A stretch of 13,953 nucleotides of DNA from an uncultured Bacteroidales bacterium (GTDB lineage Bacteria > Bacteroidota > Bacteroidia > Bacteroidales > Bacteroidaceae): NCBI GenBank assembly GCA_947367415.1, contig CANBEE010000044.1, forward strand, positions 1 to 13,953, in the 5' to 3' direction. The stretch's first letter is position 1; every line of letters starts with the position of its first letter. A program made the translations under genes and the position numbers. Below are positions 4,964-12,612 of the stretch, piece by piece. The notes under the pieces were generated by a model. It had not been told where the DNA came from. It made no database searches and saw only the letters and a list, made by a program, of their open reading frames with translations.

Positions 4964-7951
4964 ATGGAAAAGCATCTGGCACAGTTCAATCCTTTCTTGA
5001 AGGATACCTCGTTTGTAAACCTGATGGCGCGACGCGTATTTAACGTGTTGCTGGTGGCTAATCCCTACGATGCCTTTATGTTGGAGGATGATGGACGCAT
5101 CGATGAGAAAATCTTCGAGGAGTACACCCGCCTGGGCTTGCGCTATCCGCCACGCTTCACGCAGGTGAGTACCCAGGAGGAGGCTACACAGGCGCTACAG
5201 CAGATGCGTTTCGAGCTGGTGATATGCATGCCCGGCACCGACAACTCCGACGCTTTCGACATCGGGCGAGGCATCAAGGAGCAGTTCCCCGACACGCCTC
5301 TGGTGGTGCTCACCCCCTTCTCGCACGGCATCACCCGCTACATGGAGCGGCAAGACCTCAGCCTCTTCGAGTACGTCTTCTGCTGGCTGGGCAACACCGA
5401 GCTGCTACTCTCCATCATCAAGCTCATGGAGGACAAGATGAACCTCGACCACGACACCCGCGAGGGTGGCGTGCAGATGATACTCCTTGTGGAAGACTCC
5501 ATCCGCTTCTACTCCTCCGTACTCCCCAACCTCTATAAATATGTGCTCGAGCAGAGCCGTGCCTTTGCCACCGAGGCGCTCAATGCCCACCAGGCCACGC
5601 TCCGCATGCGAGGCCGCCCCAAGATCGTGCTGGCACGTAACTACGAGGAGGCATGGCTGCTCTACGACCGCTACCCGGGCAATACGCTGGGCGTGATCTC
5701 CGACGTGCGCTTCCCCCTATACGAGGGAGGTCCCAAGGATGCTGAGGCTGGCGTGAAGCTGATGCGCAAGATACGCGCCTGCGACGAGTTCTTGCCCCTC
5801 ATCATGCAGTCGAGCGAGAGCAACAACCGCCAACTGGCTGCCGAGGTGGGCGCAGGCTTCGTAGACAAGAACTCCAAGAAGATGAATATCGACCTGCGCG
5901 ACCGCATAGAGCAGCACTTCGGTTTCGGCGACCTCGTATTCCGCGACCCCGGCACCGGTGCCGAGGTGGCACGCGTGCACAACCTGCGCGAGCTGCAGGA
6001 CAACATCTTCAACATCCCCGAAGACTCCTTCGTATACCACACGGCCCGCAACCACATCTCGCGCTGGCTCTGCTCGCGTGCCATGTTCCCTTTGTCGGAG
6101 TTTCTCAAGCGCATCACCCAAGACGAGTACGACGATGTGCTGGGCCACCGCCAGGTGGTGTTCGATGCCATCGTGCGCTACCGTAAGATGAAGAATCGTG
6201 GCGTGGTGGCCGAGTACTTGCGCGGCCGCTTCGACCGCTTCTCACACTTTGCCCGCATCGGCGAAGGCTCGCTTGGAGGCAAGGGCCGCGGCATCGCCTT
6301 CATAGACCATATACTGAAGAAGCACGCCGTGTTCGAGTCATTGCCCGACGTGGAGATACGCATCCCCAAGACTCTGGTGCTATGTACCGACATCTTCGAC
6401 CGCTTCATGGAGAAGGGCGGCCTCTACCAGGTGGCGCTTTCCGACGCCTCTGACGACACCATCCTGCAAGCCTTCCTTGCCACACCGCTCCCCGAGGAAC
6501 TGTTGGGCGACATACAAACCTTCTGCGAGGTGGTGGGAGGCCCCGTGGCCGTGCGTTCCTCATCGCTGCTCGAAGACTCACACTACCAGCCCTATGCCGG
6601 CGTGTATGCCACCTACATGATCCCCGACCGTGCCGATAGCCATGCCATGGCACAACACATCGCCCAGGCCATCAAGGGTGTGTATGCTTCGGTATACTAT
6701 AGCGGCTCCAAGGCCTACATGAGTGCCACAGCCAACGTCATCGACCAGGAGAAGATGGCCATCATCCTGCAAGAGGTGGTGGGCGACAGCCACGGCACCC
6801 GCTTCTATCCCCACTGCTCGGGCGTGGCCCGCTCCATCAACTTCTACCCCGTAGGTGAGGAGACTGCCGATGAGGGTGTCGTCAACCTCGCCCTCGGACT
6901 GGGCAAACATATCGTCGACGGTGGCAAGTCGCTACGTATTTCCCCTGCCTATCCCGATAATGCCTTGCAGACGAGCGATACGCAATTGGCGCTTAAGGAT
7001 ACCCAGACCACCTTCCTCGCCCTCGACCTCGAGGCGGCAGACCGCCCCGTATCGTCCGACGAGTCCTTCGACCTCGTGCAGCTCCCCGTGCGGCAGGCCG
7101 ATGCCGACGGCACGCTCGACTGGATAGGCTCCACCTATGTGCGCGACGACGACATGATATACGACACACCCTACATGCGTGGACGCAAACTCATCACCTT
7201 TGCCGGTGTGCTGCGCTACGAAGCCTTCCCCTTGGCCAAGATAGTGCAGCTGGTGCTGCAATACGGAGCCAACGAGATGCGCCGCCCCGTAGAGATAGAG
7301 TTTGCAGTGCGTTTTCAGCCAACAGCCAACGGCCAACGGACTGAGGAAAATTCTCCATTAAAGGGCATCTTCTATCCCCTTCAAATACGTCCCATTGTGA
7401 GTGCTCGCGAGTGCATTGAGGAGGACCTGACTACCATACCCAAGGAGAATTTGCTTCTTTACTCATCCCGCTCGCTCGGTAATGGTATTGTTACCGATGT
7501 ACACGATATAATCTATCTCAGGGAGGGTGCCTTCGGCATGGCCTCCAACCGCACCATCGCAGCCGAGATACGCCAGCTCAACCAGGCGTTTGCTGCCGAG
7601 GGGCGCGGCTATATTCTCATCGGTGAGGGGCGCTGGGGCAGCTCCGACATCGCTTTGGGCGTTCCCGTGGAGTGGGCCGATATCTCGGCCGTGCGCCTCA
7701 TTGCCGAGGTCAGCGCTGACGGACATCATATAGAGCCATCGCAGGGAACCCACTTCTTCCAAAACCTCACCTCGTTCGGTGTAGGCTACCTCACCATTGA
7801 CGGAGGCCAATCTCGCGAGCATTTTGATCGTGCCTCCCTCGATGCTCTGCCCACCGTGTGGGAGAGTCCGCTGGTGCGCCATGTGCATAGCTCCACCCCC
7901 TTCGTCATCAAGATGGACGGCCTCCACGGAATAGGTGTTGTGGAGAGGTAA
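4964..7951 (+). CDS. Two receiver domains fused to a PEP/pyruvate-binding (PPDK_N) ATP-grasp domain
   Basis: The 995-residue protein has at least four parts. Residues about 25-155 look like a response-regulator receiver that lacks an obvious phospho-acceptor aspartate (FELVICMPGTDN where a D would be expected). Residues about 171-315 are an intact receiver: acidic pair E177-D178 in LLVEDS, acceptor D247 in GVISDVRFP, S283/S284 in IMQSSE and K302 in GFVDKNSK. Residues about 430-812 match the nucleotide-binding domain of PEP synthase/pyruvate phosphate dikinase: GEGSLGGKGRGIAF (433-446), VAVRSSSLLEDS (528-539), SGVARSINFYP (619-629) and LQIRPIV (806-812). The C-terminus has GEGRWGSSDIALGVP (887-901) and EPSQGTHFFQNLTSFGVGY (924-942). 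There is no phosphohistidine domain (G-x-T-S-H-A) and no PEP barrel, so it is unlikely to make PEP. Similar proteins are known in Bacteroidota and Deltaproteobacteria, without established function to my knowledge. AAAAGG lies just before the ATG. Confidence 0.85.
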   Translation: MEKHLAQFNPFLKDTSFVNLMARRVFNVLLVANPYDAFMLEDDGRIDEKIFEEYTRLGLRYPPRFTQVSTQEEATQALQQMRFELVICMPGTDNSDAFDIGRGIKEQFPDTPLVVLTPFSHGITRYMERQDLSLFEYVFCWLGNTELLLSIIKLMEDKMNLDHDTREGGVQMILLVEDSIRFYSSVLPNLYKYVLEQSRAFATEALNAHQATLRMRGRPKIVLARNYEEAWLLYDRYPGNTLGVISDVRFPLYEGGPKDAEAGVKLMRKIRACDEFLPLIMQSSESNNRQLAAEVGAGFVDKNSKKMNIDLRDRIEQHFGFGDLVFRDPGTGAEVARVHNLRELQDNIFNIPEDSFVYHTARNHISRWLCSRAMFPLSEFLKRITQDEYDDVLGHRQVVFDAIVRYRKMKNRGVVAEYLRGRFDRFSHFARIGEGSLGGKGRGIAFIDHILKKHAVFESLPDVEIRIPKTLVLCTDIFDRFMEKGGLYQVALSDASDDTILQAFLATPLPEELLGDIQTFCEVVGGPVAVRSSSLLEDSHYQPYAGVYATYMIPDRADSHAMAQHIAQAIKGVYASVYYSGSKAYMSATANVIDQEKMAIILQEVVGDSHGTRFYPHCSGVARSINFYPVGEETADEGVVNLALGLGKHIVDGGKSLRISPAYPDNALQTSDTQLALKDTQTTFLALDLEAADRPVSSDESFDLVQLPVRQADADGTLDWIGSTYVRDDDMIYDTPYMRGRKLITFAGVLRYEAFPLAKIVQLVLQYGANEMRRPVEIEFAVRFQPTANGQRTEENSPLKGIFYPLQIRPIVSARECIEEDLTTIPKENLLLYSSRSLGNGIVTDVHDIIYLREGAFGMASNRTIAAEIRQLNQAFAAEGRGYILIGEGRWGSSDIALGVPVEWADISAVRLIAEVSADGHHIEPSQGTHFFQNLTSFGVGYLTIDGGQSREHFDRASLDALPTVWESPLVRHVHSSTPFVIKMDGLHGIGVVER
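7316..7343 (+). repeat. 7-bp tandem repeat (unit cagccaa) inside the receiver/PEP-binding gene
   Basis: Two perfect copies of cagccaa (7316-7322, 7323-7329) are followed by cggccaa (7330-7336) and a diverged cggactg. The array encodes QPTANGQRT (about residues 785-793), in a variable loop between the conserved EIEFAV and YPLQIRPIV strands. The surrounding domain is otherwise well conserved, so it looks like a tolerated insertion. Confidence 0.65.
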
Positions 7952-7963
7952 ATCTCGATAGTG

Positions 7964-9016
7964 TCAATTGAAACTCTTGCGTCTACTGATGATGACATAG
8001 ATGATGATGGGGGCACCGATGATGGGGGTGATGGCGTTGAGTGGGAGCAGACCATTGTCGCCAGGCAGGGTGCTGATGAGGTTGCACAGCAGGGCGATGG
8101 CAGCACCGCAGAGCATGGTAGTAGGAAGTAGTGTTCGATGATTCCCCGTGTCCAAAAGCAGACGTGCCATATGTGGTACGGCCAATCCTATGAAGTTAAT
8201 AGGTCCGCAGTAAGCGGTGGTGACAGCCACGAGCAGGCCTGTGGCGAGGAGTAGCAACATTCTTGTGCGACGAATGTTGATGCCTAAATTCTCGGCATAG
8301 CGTTCACCGAGGAGCAGAGCGTTTAGCGGTTTGATGAGGCAAACGGCGATGGCAAGTCCGATAAGGATGAAAGTCGCGAAGAGGGGAAGGCTGTGGCGCG
8401 AAACGCCGCCAAAGTTGCCCATGCCCCACATCATATAGGATTGCACCCCCTCGGCTGTAGAGAAGAAGTTGAGCAGCGATACGGCTGACGACACAATGTA
8501 GCTTATCATCATTCCCACGATAAGCAGCATGGTGTGGCTGCGCAGGTGGGAGGCGAAGAGTAGTATGAGAAACGTTACGAGCAGTGCACCCACGAAGGCT
8601 GCACCTACAAGAGCAATCGACCCACCGAAGAAGAGGTTGCCAGCAGGTATGAGTCCGCCAAAGAGAAGAAGCACGATGGCTGCACCGAGTCCGGCACCGG
8701 AGTTGATGCTGAGGATGTCGGGGCCAGCCAGCGGGTTATTGAAGGCTGTTTGCAGCATCAGGCCCGATACGGAGAGAGCGGCTCCTGAGAGTAGAGCTGT
8801 GAGTGCTTGGGGCAGGCGTGACTCCAGGATGATGTATTCCCATGCGGCCTTGGAGGCTTCGCCACCGAAGAGGATATGGATGACCTCGCTCATCGGAATA
8901 CGTACGGAACCATACAGCACGTTGGCGAGAAAAAGAGTCACGATGCAGAGGCTTAATATGAATTGACAATTGACAATTAACAATTGACAATTATGTGTTC
9001 TGGATATTTTCTTCAT
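7964..9016 (-). CDS. FecCD/BtuC-family ABC transporter permease, probably corrinoid
   Basis: The 350-residue inner-membrane protein has about ten hydrophobic segments, as in BtuC. Family hallmarks are ESRLPQALTALLSGAALSVS (65-84), QTAFNNPLAGPDILSINSGA (89-108), the ATPase-coupling region LLGERYAENLGINIRR (235-250) and FIGLAVPHMARLL (275-287). It would form the dimeric channel receiving substrate from the binding protein. The start shares one base with the stop of the upstream gene (TAATG), which indicates translational coupling. The first 20 residues include NCQLLIVNCQF, encoded by a 7-bp repeat array. No ATP-binding subunit follows: the gene ends 12 bp from the convergent gene. Corrinoid rather than heme or siderophore is inferred from the upstream cobalamin riboswitch. 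Confidence 0.9.
   Translation of the reverse strand: MKKISRTHNCQLLIVNCQFILSLCIVTLFLANVLYGSVRIPMSEVIHILFGGEASKAAWEYIILESRLPQALTALLSGAALSVSGLMLQTAFNNPLAGPDILSINSGAGLGAAIVLLLFGGLIPAGNLFFGGSIALVGAAFVGALLVTFLILLFASHLRSHTMLLIVGMMISYIVSSAVSLLNFFSTAEGVQSYMMWGMGNFGGVSRHSLPLFATFILIGLAIAVCLIKPLNALLLGERYAENLGINIRRTRMLLLLATGLLVAVTTAYCGPINFIGLAVPHMARLLLDTGNHRTLLPTTMLCGAAIALLCNLISTLPGDNGLLPLNAITPIIGAPIIIYVIISRRKSFN
8961..8995 (-). repeat. 7-bp tandem repeat (unit aattgac) in the N-terminal coding part of the permease
   Basis: Five adjacent 7-bp units are present: aattgac, aattgac, aattaac, aattgac and aattatg. On the coding strand they give a seven-residue periodicity (NCQLLIV, NCQ...) within residues 8-19, just before the first membrane segment. 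I recall similar peptide strings (NCQLSIVNCQ) in many Bacteroidales proteins, which points to a dispersed repeat type. Gain or loss of one unit would shift the frame close to the start codon. Confidence 0.85.
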
Positions 9017-10173
9017 TATAATTTATGGAAATAGCGTAGTGTGTCATTCGGTAGTAATGCGGGGTGCAGTATCTTGATGTAGTCGCGTAGGAGGCGCTCG
9101 GGGTGGAAGGGCGTCTCTTCGTAGAAGATGAGCTCGGCGGAGTTGCACCCATAGACATTCCCGTTTTGATAAGCACTGAAGAGAGTGTAGGGTTGGTAGG
9201 TTTGCCCGAGGTGCGGTAGACGCATGCGTTGGCGGCTATTATTGTATCGGATGAGCCATACGTCGGCTTGCTGGCCACGCTCAAGTACGGTTTCGAAGGA
9301 GAGGGGGACGGAGCCGCTCTTGGCGTTATCGTTGAAGAGATAACGGCCGCCGGCGTCGGCAATGAGCTGTGCCATGGTGCTGCGCCCTCCTGGTACGTAC
9401 CATGCCGAACCGTTCTGCGTGTCGAAGAGTACGGTGGGGCATTGCTGTGCGGGAAGGCTGTCGGTGATGGCTTTTAGGGTATGATATTGGGCTTCGATGG
9501 CGGAGAAGAGCGAGTCGGACTCGTGTCCCTTACCGAAGAGTCGACCATAGAATCGTATCCACTCGGCACGCCCCAATGCGGAGGTCTCCATATAGTCGGC
9601 ACACTGGATGATGGGGATGCCTAAGCTCTCGAGGTTGCCATAGGTGCTGGCATTCTCGTAGGGTGAGAGCAGGATGAGGTCGGCATCGAGGCCAATGATG
9701 CGCTCGCGGTCAGGGGTCATGGCACTGCCGATATTGATGATGTGCCCCGCTTCCAATGCTTCGCGAATTCGCGGATTGGCGATGTACTCAGCTTCGCAAA
9801 CTCCAGCAAGGGCATCGAGCATACCCAGTTCCTCGATGAGGCTACTGTGGGTGGCAGTGAAAGAGAGTGCCCGGCGTGGCAGAAGGATGATGGGCTTGGA
9901 GGAGTGGCTGCTTTTTTTAGTATACTCAGTGTTGTCGGAGTTCTCCGAGTGCTCCAAATTCTCGGGTTGCAGAAATACCGTTTGCAATAGCTTGTTCTCG
10001 TCCCAGGGACTACGTATCTGCACTTCCGTATAGTCGGGATGGGCAATGAGCGTGAGATACTGGGCGTGTCGCATCACAAGGGTGTCGGCATCGGGAGATG
10101 TCGCCTTGGTGCCGCTATGGCAGGCGGTGAATAAGGTGATGCATAGGGTAAGTAGGGTGTATGGATATTTCAT
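9016..10173 (-). CDS. Periplasmic-binding lipoprotein (BtuF/FecB-like), probably corrinoid
   Basis: The 385-residue protein has a lipoprotein signal: short basic start, hydrophobic stretch LLTLCITLF and lipobox FTAC with the acylated cysteine at residue 18. The Peripla_BP_2-type fold spans about 97-370: a first lobe with SSLIEELGMLDALAGVCEAE (110-129), TPDRERIIGLDADLILLSP (153-171) leading to the linker helix, and a second lobe with NGSAWYVPGGRSTMAQLIAD (254-273). Proteins of this class bind heme, siderophores or vitamin B12 and hand them to a FecCD permease. It sits 15 bp after the receptor gene and overlaps the permease start by one base. Residues 71-85 (five E/D-N/H/Y-S/T triplets) come from a degenerate 9-bp tandem repeat and look inserted. 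Corrinoid specificity is inferred from the riboswitch. Confidence 0.88.
   Translation of the reverse strand: MKYPYTLLTLCITLFTACHSGTKATSPDADTLVMRHAQYLTLIAHPDYTEVQIRSPWDENKLLQTVFLQPENLEHSENSDNTEYTKKSSHSSKPIILLPRRALSFTATHSSLIEELGMLDALAGVCEAEYIANPRIREALEAGHIINIGSAMTPDRERIIGLDADLILLSPYENASTYGNLESLGIPIIQCADYMETSALGRAEWIRFYGRLFGKGHESDSLFSAIEAQYHTLKAITDSLPAQQCPTVLFDTQNGSAWYVPGGRSTMAQLIADAGGRYLFNDNAKSGSVPLSFETVLERGQQADVWLIRYNNSRQRMRLPHLGQTYQPYTLFSAYQNGNVYGCNSAELIFYEETPFHPERLLRDYIKILHPALLPNDTLRYFHKL
9919..9963 (-). repeat. Degenerate 9-bp tandem repeat in the binding-protein gene
   Basis: Five consecutive 9-bp units on the plus strand (agtatactc, agtgttgtc, ggagttctc, cgagtgctc, caaattctc) share the pattern nnagtnctc. 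On the coding strand they give the triplets ENL, EHS, ENS, DNT and EYT (residues 71-85), in a polar, probably disordered segment before the conserved fold. A 9-bp unit keeps frame, unlike the 7-bp arrays nearby. Confidence 0.6.
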
Positions 10174-10188
10174 ATTGCTGTAGTGGAA

Positions 10189-12198
10189 TTAGTCCTTGAG
10201 TTTTATACCGAGCGTCAATCTGAACTGGCGACCCGGCATAGGATAATACTGAATAACCTGATACTGCGCATTGGTGAAATTGATGGCTTCAGCGCGAGCG
10301 GTGAGCAGGGTGTGGCGTGTGGTGAAGGTATTGAAAAGTGTTAGCGTGTGCTCCATATAGGGGGCTAGATGGTAGCGTGGTGAGAGGTCTGACATGCTAT
10401 ATCGTTGTCCCGACCAAAGTGTGGAATACCCTACATTGCCCCAAGGGGTTGAAAGCAGCAGACGGGTGCTTCCACTATGCAGAGGGGTGTAGGGAAGCTG
10501 TATGCCATAGCTCTGATCGCCGGGGTTGGTGACGTCGATGGCGTGTTGCAGGGTGTAGCTGGCACCGAGGTTGAGCCCGATGTGATGGCTCAGACGCATT
10601 TGGGCATCGAGCGTGGCGTCGAGTCCTGTGATATGTACACGGCCGTAGTTGGCCATCTTCCATACATAGGTGGTGGGGAAGGCTACTATCTTGTCGGTAA
10701 CGTTGTTGAAATATCCGTCTGCGGTGAGGGTGAGCGATGTGAGTGCTCCCCACTGGGGCGCCTGCCACGTAAGACCGAGATTGTATTCGCGGGCACGCTC
10801 GGGGCGGAGGTCCTTGTTGCCACTACGGAAGTAGTAGAGGTCGTTGAAGGTGGGCATGCGGAAGGTGTGCTTGTACATCAGCCGCAGGTAGAGGGGAATG
10901 TCGCTCAAGGGGCGGAGCGATGCGCTGAGGGTGGGGGTGAGTTCCTTTTGAATTCTGAATTCTGAATTCTGAATCTTTGTTGATACCTCATTGATGAGAG
11001 TGCCGAGCAAGATACCGCGTAGATGGAGCCAATGGTTGCGATATTGTGCCTGCAGAGCGGTGAGTGAGGTGTAGCGAATAGGGAAGGGACATGAGGGTAG
11101 ATTGCTCTCCAGCGTGTTGATGAATCCGTCCTGCGCTAAGGAGAAGCTCCACGCCAGCGTGGGACGGTAGAGTAGGGTGGTCTGTGCGTAGTATTCGTGC
11201 TGTAGGTTCTCGTCGACCTGCTTGCCTTCGGCATACTTGACATTGGTGTCGGTATAGCGGTTCCATCCGTAGGTGTATTTGGCAATGGTGCGCAGTTGCC
11301 AGTGAGGATTCCACTGCTTGGAGTAGCGTGCTTGGAAGAAGAGGGTGCGGTCGGCCAGACGCTCGGTGCTGTTGTTATTGTATAGGATGACGGCACCGGG
11401 GAGCCCTCGTTCAGAAGCGTAGCCATAGAGCTTGGTGTGGAGCTCGCTGTTGTCGGCAAATTGGTGGTGCAGGTCCCACTCGCCCAGAAACTGGGTGATG
11501 TCGGTATTGGTACGCTGCTCCGTGGTGACCTTTGTGCCATTGGTCAGGGTATAGGGGTAGTGACCGTGGGCATTGGAGAAACTTCCGTTGAGGCTGCTCC
11601 AGGTACGTTTGCCGAACCTGCGGGAATAATTTATCGCAGGTTCGATAAATCCGTAAGAGCCGTACTGTAAAGTGCTCTCGAAGGTGTAGCATTTGCCTTC
11701 CCACTTGGGCTGATGGCTGCTTAGGCTCACAAGGCTTCCTGAGGCAAGGGCACGTGCTGTAGACAGCATGTTGTCGCTCTGTCCTATATGAAGGGCGATG
11801 TTGCCCAAATTGTTTGAGGTAAAGCGCCCCAAGTCGATTTGTCCGGCCAGGCAGTTGCTCACTACTACATCATCGTAGCTTACTGCCGTATGTGTAGCTC
11901 CGAGCCCACGTACAGATACAGTCTTTAGTCCGCCAATGCCTCCGTAGTCCTTGACGTTGGTGCCGGCAAAGTGGCGTACGGCATCAGCAGCCGTGTGGGC
12001 GGCGATGGCTTTGAGCTGTTCAGCGCTCATCTGTTGTGTGGGCGATATGGACGAAACCTGCTTGCTCAGTGGGCGGGCGGTTATCTCCACCTCATCGATG
12101 GTACGCAGGGAATCCTGCGCTACGTCGGTGGTGGCGTAGGTGGTTGTCACAGATAGAGCCAATAAGCCCATAAGGACTCTCTGTAGGTTTTTATTCAC
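10189..12198 (-). CDS. btuB: TonB-dependent outer-membrane receptor, BtuB-like, probably corrinoid
   Basis: With the GTG start at 12198 the protein is 669 residues, typical of BtuB-type receptors (about 600-700). The signal peptide NKNLQRVLMGLLALSVTTTYA ends near residue 22 and a TonB-box-like TIDEVEITA (33-41) follows. The plug (about 50-155) includes ADAVRHFAGTNVKDYGGIGG and VSVRGLGATHTAVSYDDVVV. The rest is a beta-barrel, with YKHTFRMPTFNDLYYFRSGN in the late-barrel signature region and a terminal strand FRLTLGIKLKD. It lacks the N-terminal carboxypeptidase-like domain of SusC. The open frame continues upstream to 12444, but that part lies in the riboswitch. An internal ATG at 12171 lacks a basic n-region. 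Residues about 408-417 come from a gaattct array. Substrate assignment rests on the riboswitch. Confidence 0.88.
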   Translation of the reverse strand: MNKNLQRVLMGLLALSVTTTYATTDVAQDSLRTIDEVEITARPLSKQVSSISPTQQMSAEQLKAIAAHTAADAVRHFAGTNVKDYGGIGGLKTVSVRGLGATHTAVSYDDVVVSNCLAGQIDLGRFTSNNLGNIALHIGQSDNMLSTARALASGSLVSLSSHQPKWEGKCYTFESTLQYGSYGFIEPAINYSRRFGKRTWSSLNGSFSNAHGHYPYTLTNGTKVTTEQRTNTDITQFLGEWDLHHQFADNSELHTKLYGYASERGLPGAVILYNNNSTERLADRTLFFQARYSKQWNPHWQLRTIAKYTYGWNRYTDTNVKYAEGKQVDENLQHEYYAQTTLLYRPTLAWSFSLAQDGFINTLESNLPSCPFPIRYTSLTALQAQYRNHWLHLRGILLGTLINEVSTKIQNSEFRIQKELTPTLSASLRPLSDIPLYLRLMYKHTFRMPTFNDLYYFRSGNKDLRPERAREYNLGLTWQAPQWGALTSLTLTADGYFNNVTDKIVAFPTTYVWKMANYGRVHITGLDATLDAQMRLSHHIGLNLGASYTLQHAIDVTNPGDQSYGIQLPYTPLHSGSTRLLLSTPWGNVGYSTLWSGQRYSMSDLSPRYHLAPYMEHTLTLFNTFTTRHTLLTARAEAINFTNAQYQVIQYYPMPGRQFRLTLGIKLKD
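10950..10976 (-). repeat. 7-bp tandem repeat (unit gaattct) inside the TonB-dependent receptor gene
   Basis: Three perfect gaattct copies (10950-10956, 10957-10963, 10964-10970) and a partial gaatct follow in tandem. The coding strand gives IQNSEFRIQ, at receptor residues about 408-417, between barrel strands. I recall the same peptide string (NSEFRIQ) in unrelated Bacteroidales proteins, so it is probably a dispersed repeat type. Confidence 0.85.
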
Positions 12199-12224
12199 GT
12201 TCGTAACGGTATGAATAACAACAT
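12195..12224 (-). other. Possible 9-codon leader ORF overlapping the receptor start
   Basis: An ATG at 12224 opens a nine-codon frame, MLLFIPLRT, whose TGA overlaps the proposed GTG start of the receptor in a GTGA arrangement. Purine-rich GAGGAAAGAGAG lies just upstream. It could couple translation to the receptor, or simply be chance. No conservation evidence is available here. Confidence 0.2.
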
Positions 12225-12234
12225 TGCCAAGCTC

Positions 12235-12249
12235 TCTTTCCTCGAAAGA
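12235..12249 (-). promoter_or_regulatory. Small hairpin between riboswitch and receptor start
   Basis: Arms tctttc (12235-12240) and gaaaga (12244-12249) form a 6-bp stem with a GAG loop. It covers the only purine-rich, Shine-Dalgarno-like stretch (GAGGAAAGAG) in the leader. It may be part of the riboswitch output, controlling translation; no U-tract terminator is seen here. Confidence 0.4.
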
Positions 12250-12273
12250 ACAGGGCGGAAATCTCATCTCTCT

Positions 12274-12448
12274 CGTTTTGCAGGTCTTCTGACTTACTCC
12301 ATCTGTCCGCCTTCCCACCTTCGTAGAGGCAGTGGCAAAGTATGATTGGACAGCGTTTCTAGTGAGCTTACAGCAGCGGGACTGTTCGGGACTTTCACCC
12401 GATTCCCTTTTCATCCTACACCCCGCATGAGGGCTTCGGAACAAAACG
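12274..12448 (-). promoter_or_regulatory. Cobalamin (AdoCbl-type) riboswitch
   Basis: Read on the minus strand, the region contains the conserved core of the cobalamin riboswitch family: AAAGGGAAT, GGTGAAAGTCC, the ACAGTCCCGC/GCTGTAA segment, GCCACTG, GGGAAGGCGG and the B12 box AGTCAGAAGACCTGC (12294-12280). The closing P1 stem pairs CGTTTTG (12448-12442) with CAAAACG (12280-12274), a perfect 7 bp. Binding of adenosylcobalamin or another corrinoid would repress the downstream receptor, binding protein and permease genes. It ends about 75 nt before the receptor start. No promoter of good quality was found upstream on this strand; the best -7-like site is TACTTTTA (12461-12454), which seems too close to the aptamer. 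Confidence 0.95.
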
Positions 12449-12567
12449 CGCTGTAAAAGTAGTATAAAAAAATGAAATGGCGATTGTAATATCCAATTAT
12501 TTGCTTTTTATCGCAGCAATTTCTGATATTTATTGTCCGTAACCTGATTTTATTCCATCGATTGTCG

Positions 12568-12575
12568 TATCTTTG
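12568..12575 (+). promoter_or_regulatory. -7 promoter element of the cysteine desulfidase gene
   Basis: TATCTTTG is a perfect match to the Bacteroidota -7 element TAnnTTTG. It predicts a start near 12583 and a leader of about 30 nt before the ATG at 12613. The -33 position has no clear TTTG. Confidence 0.6.
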
Positions 12576-12612
12576 CATAAATAAAAGAACTGACGCAAAA
12601 TAATTAACAGCA

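Noticed and set aside
12199..12444. An 82-residue N-terminal extension of the receptor starting at an ATG in the riboswitch
   Set aside because: The frame happens to be open through the cobalamin riboswitch. A signal peptide begins only at the GTG at 12198, and coding through the aptamer is implausible.
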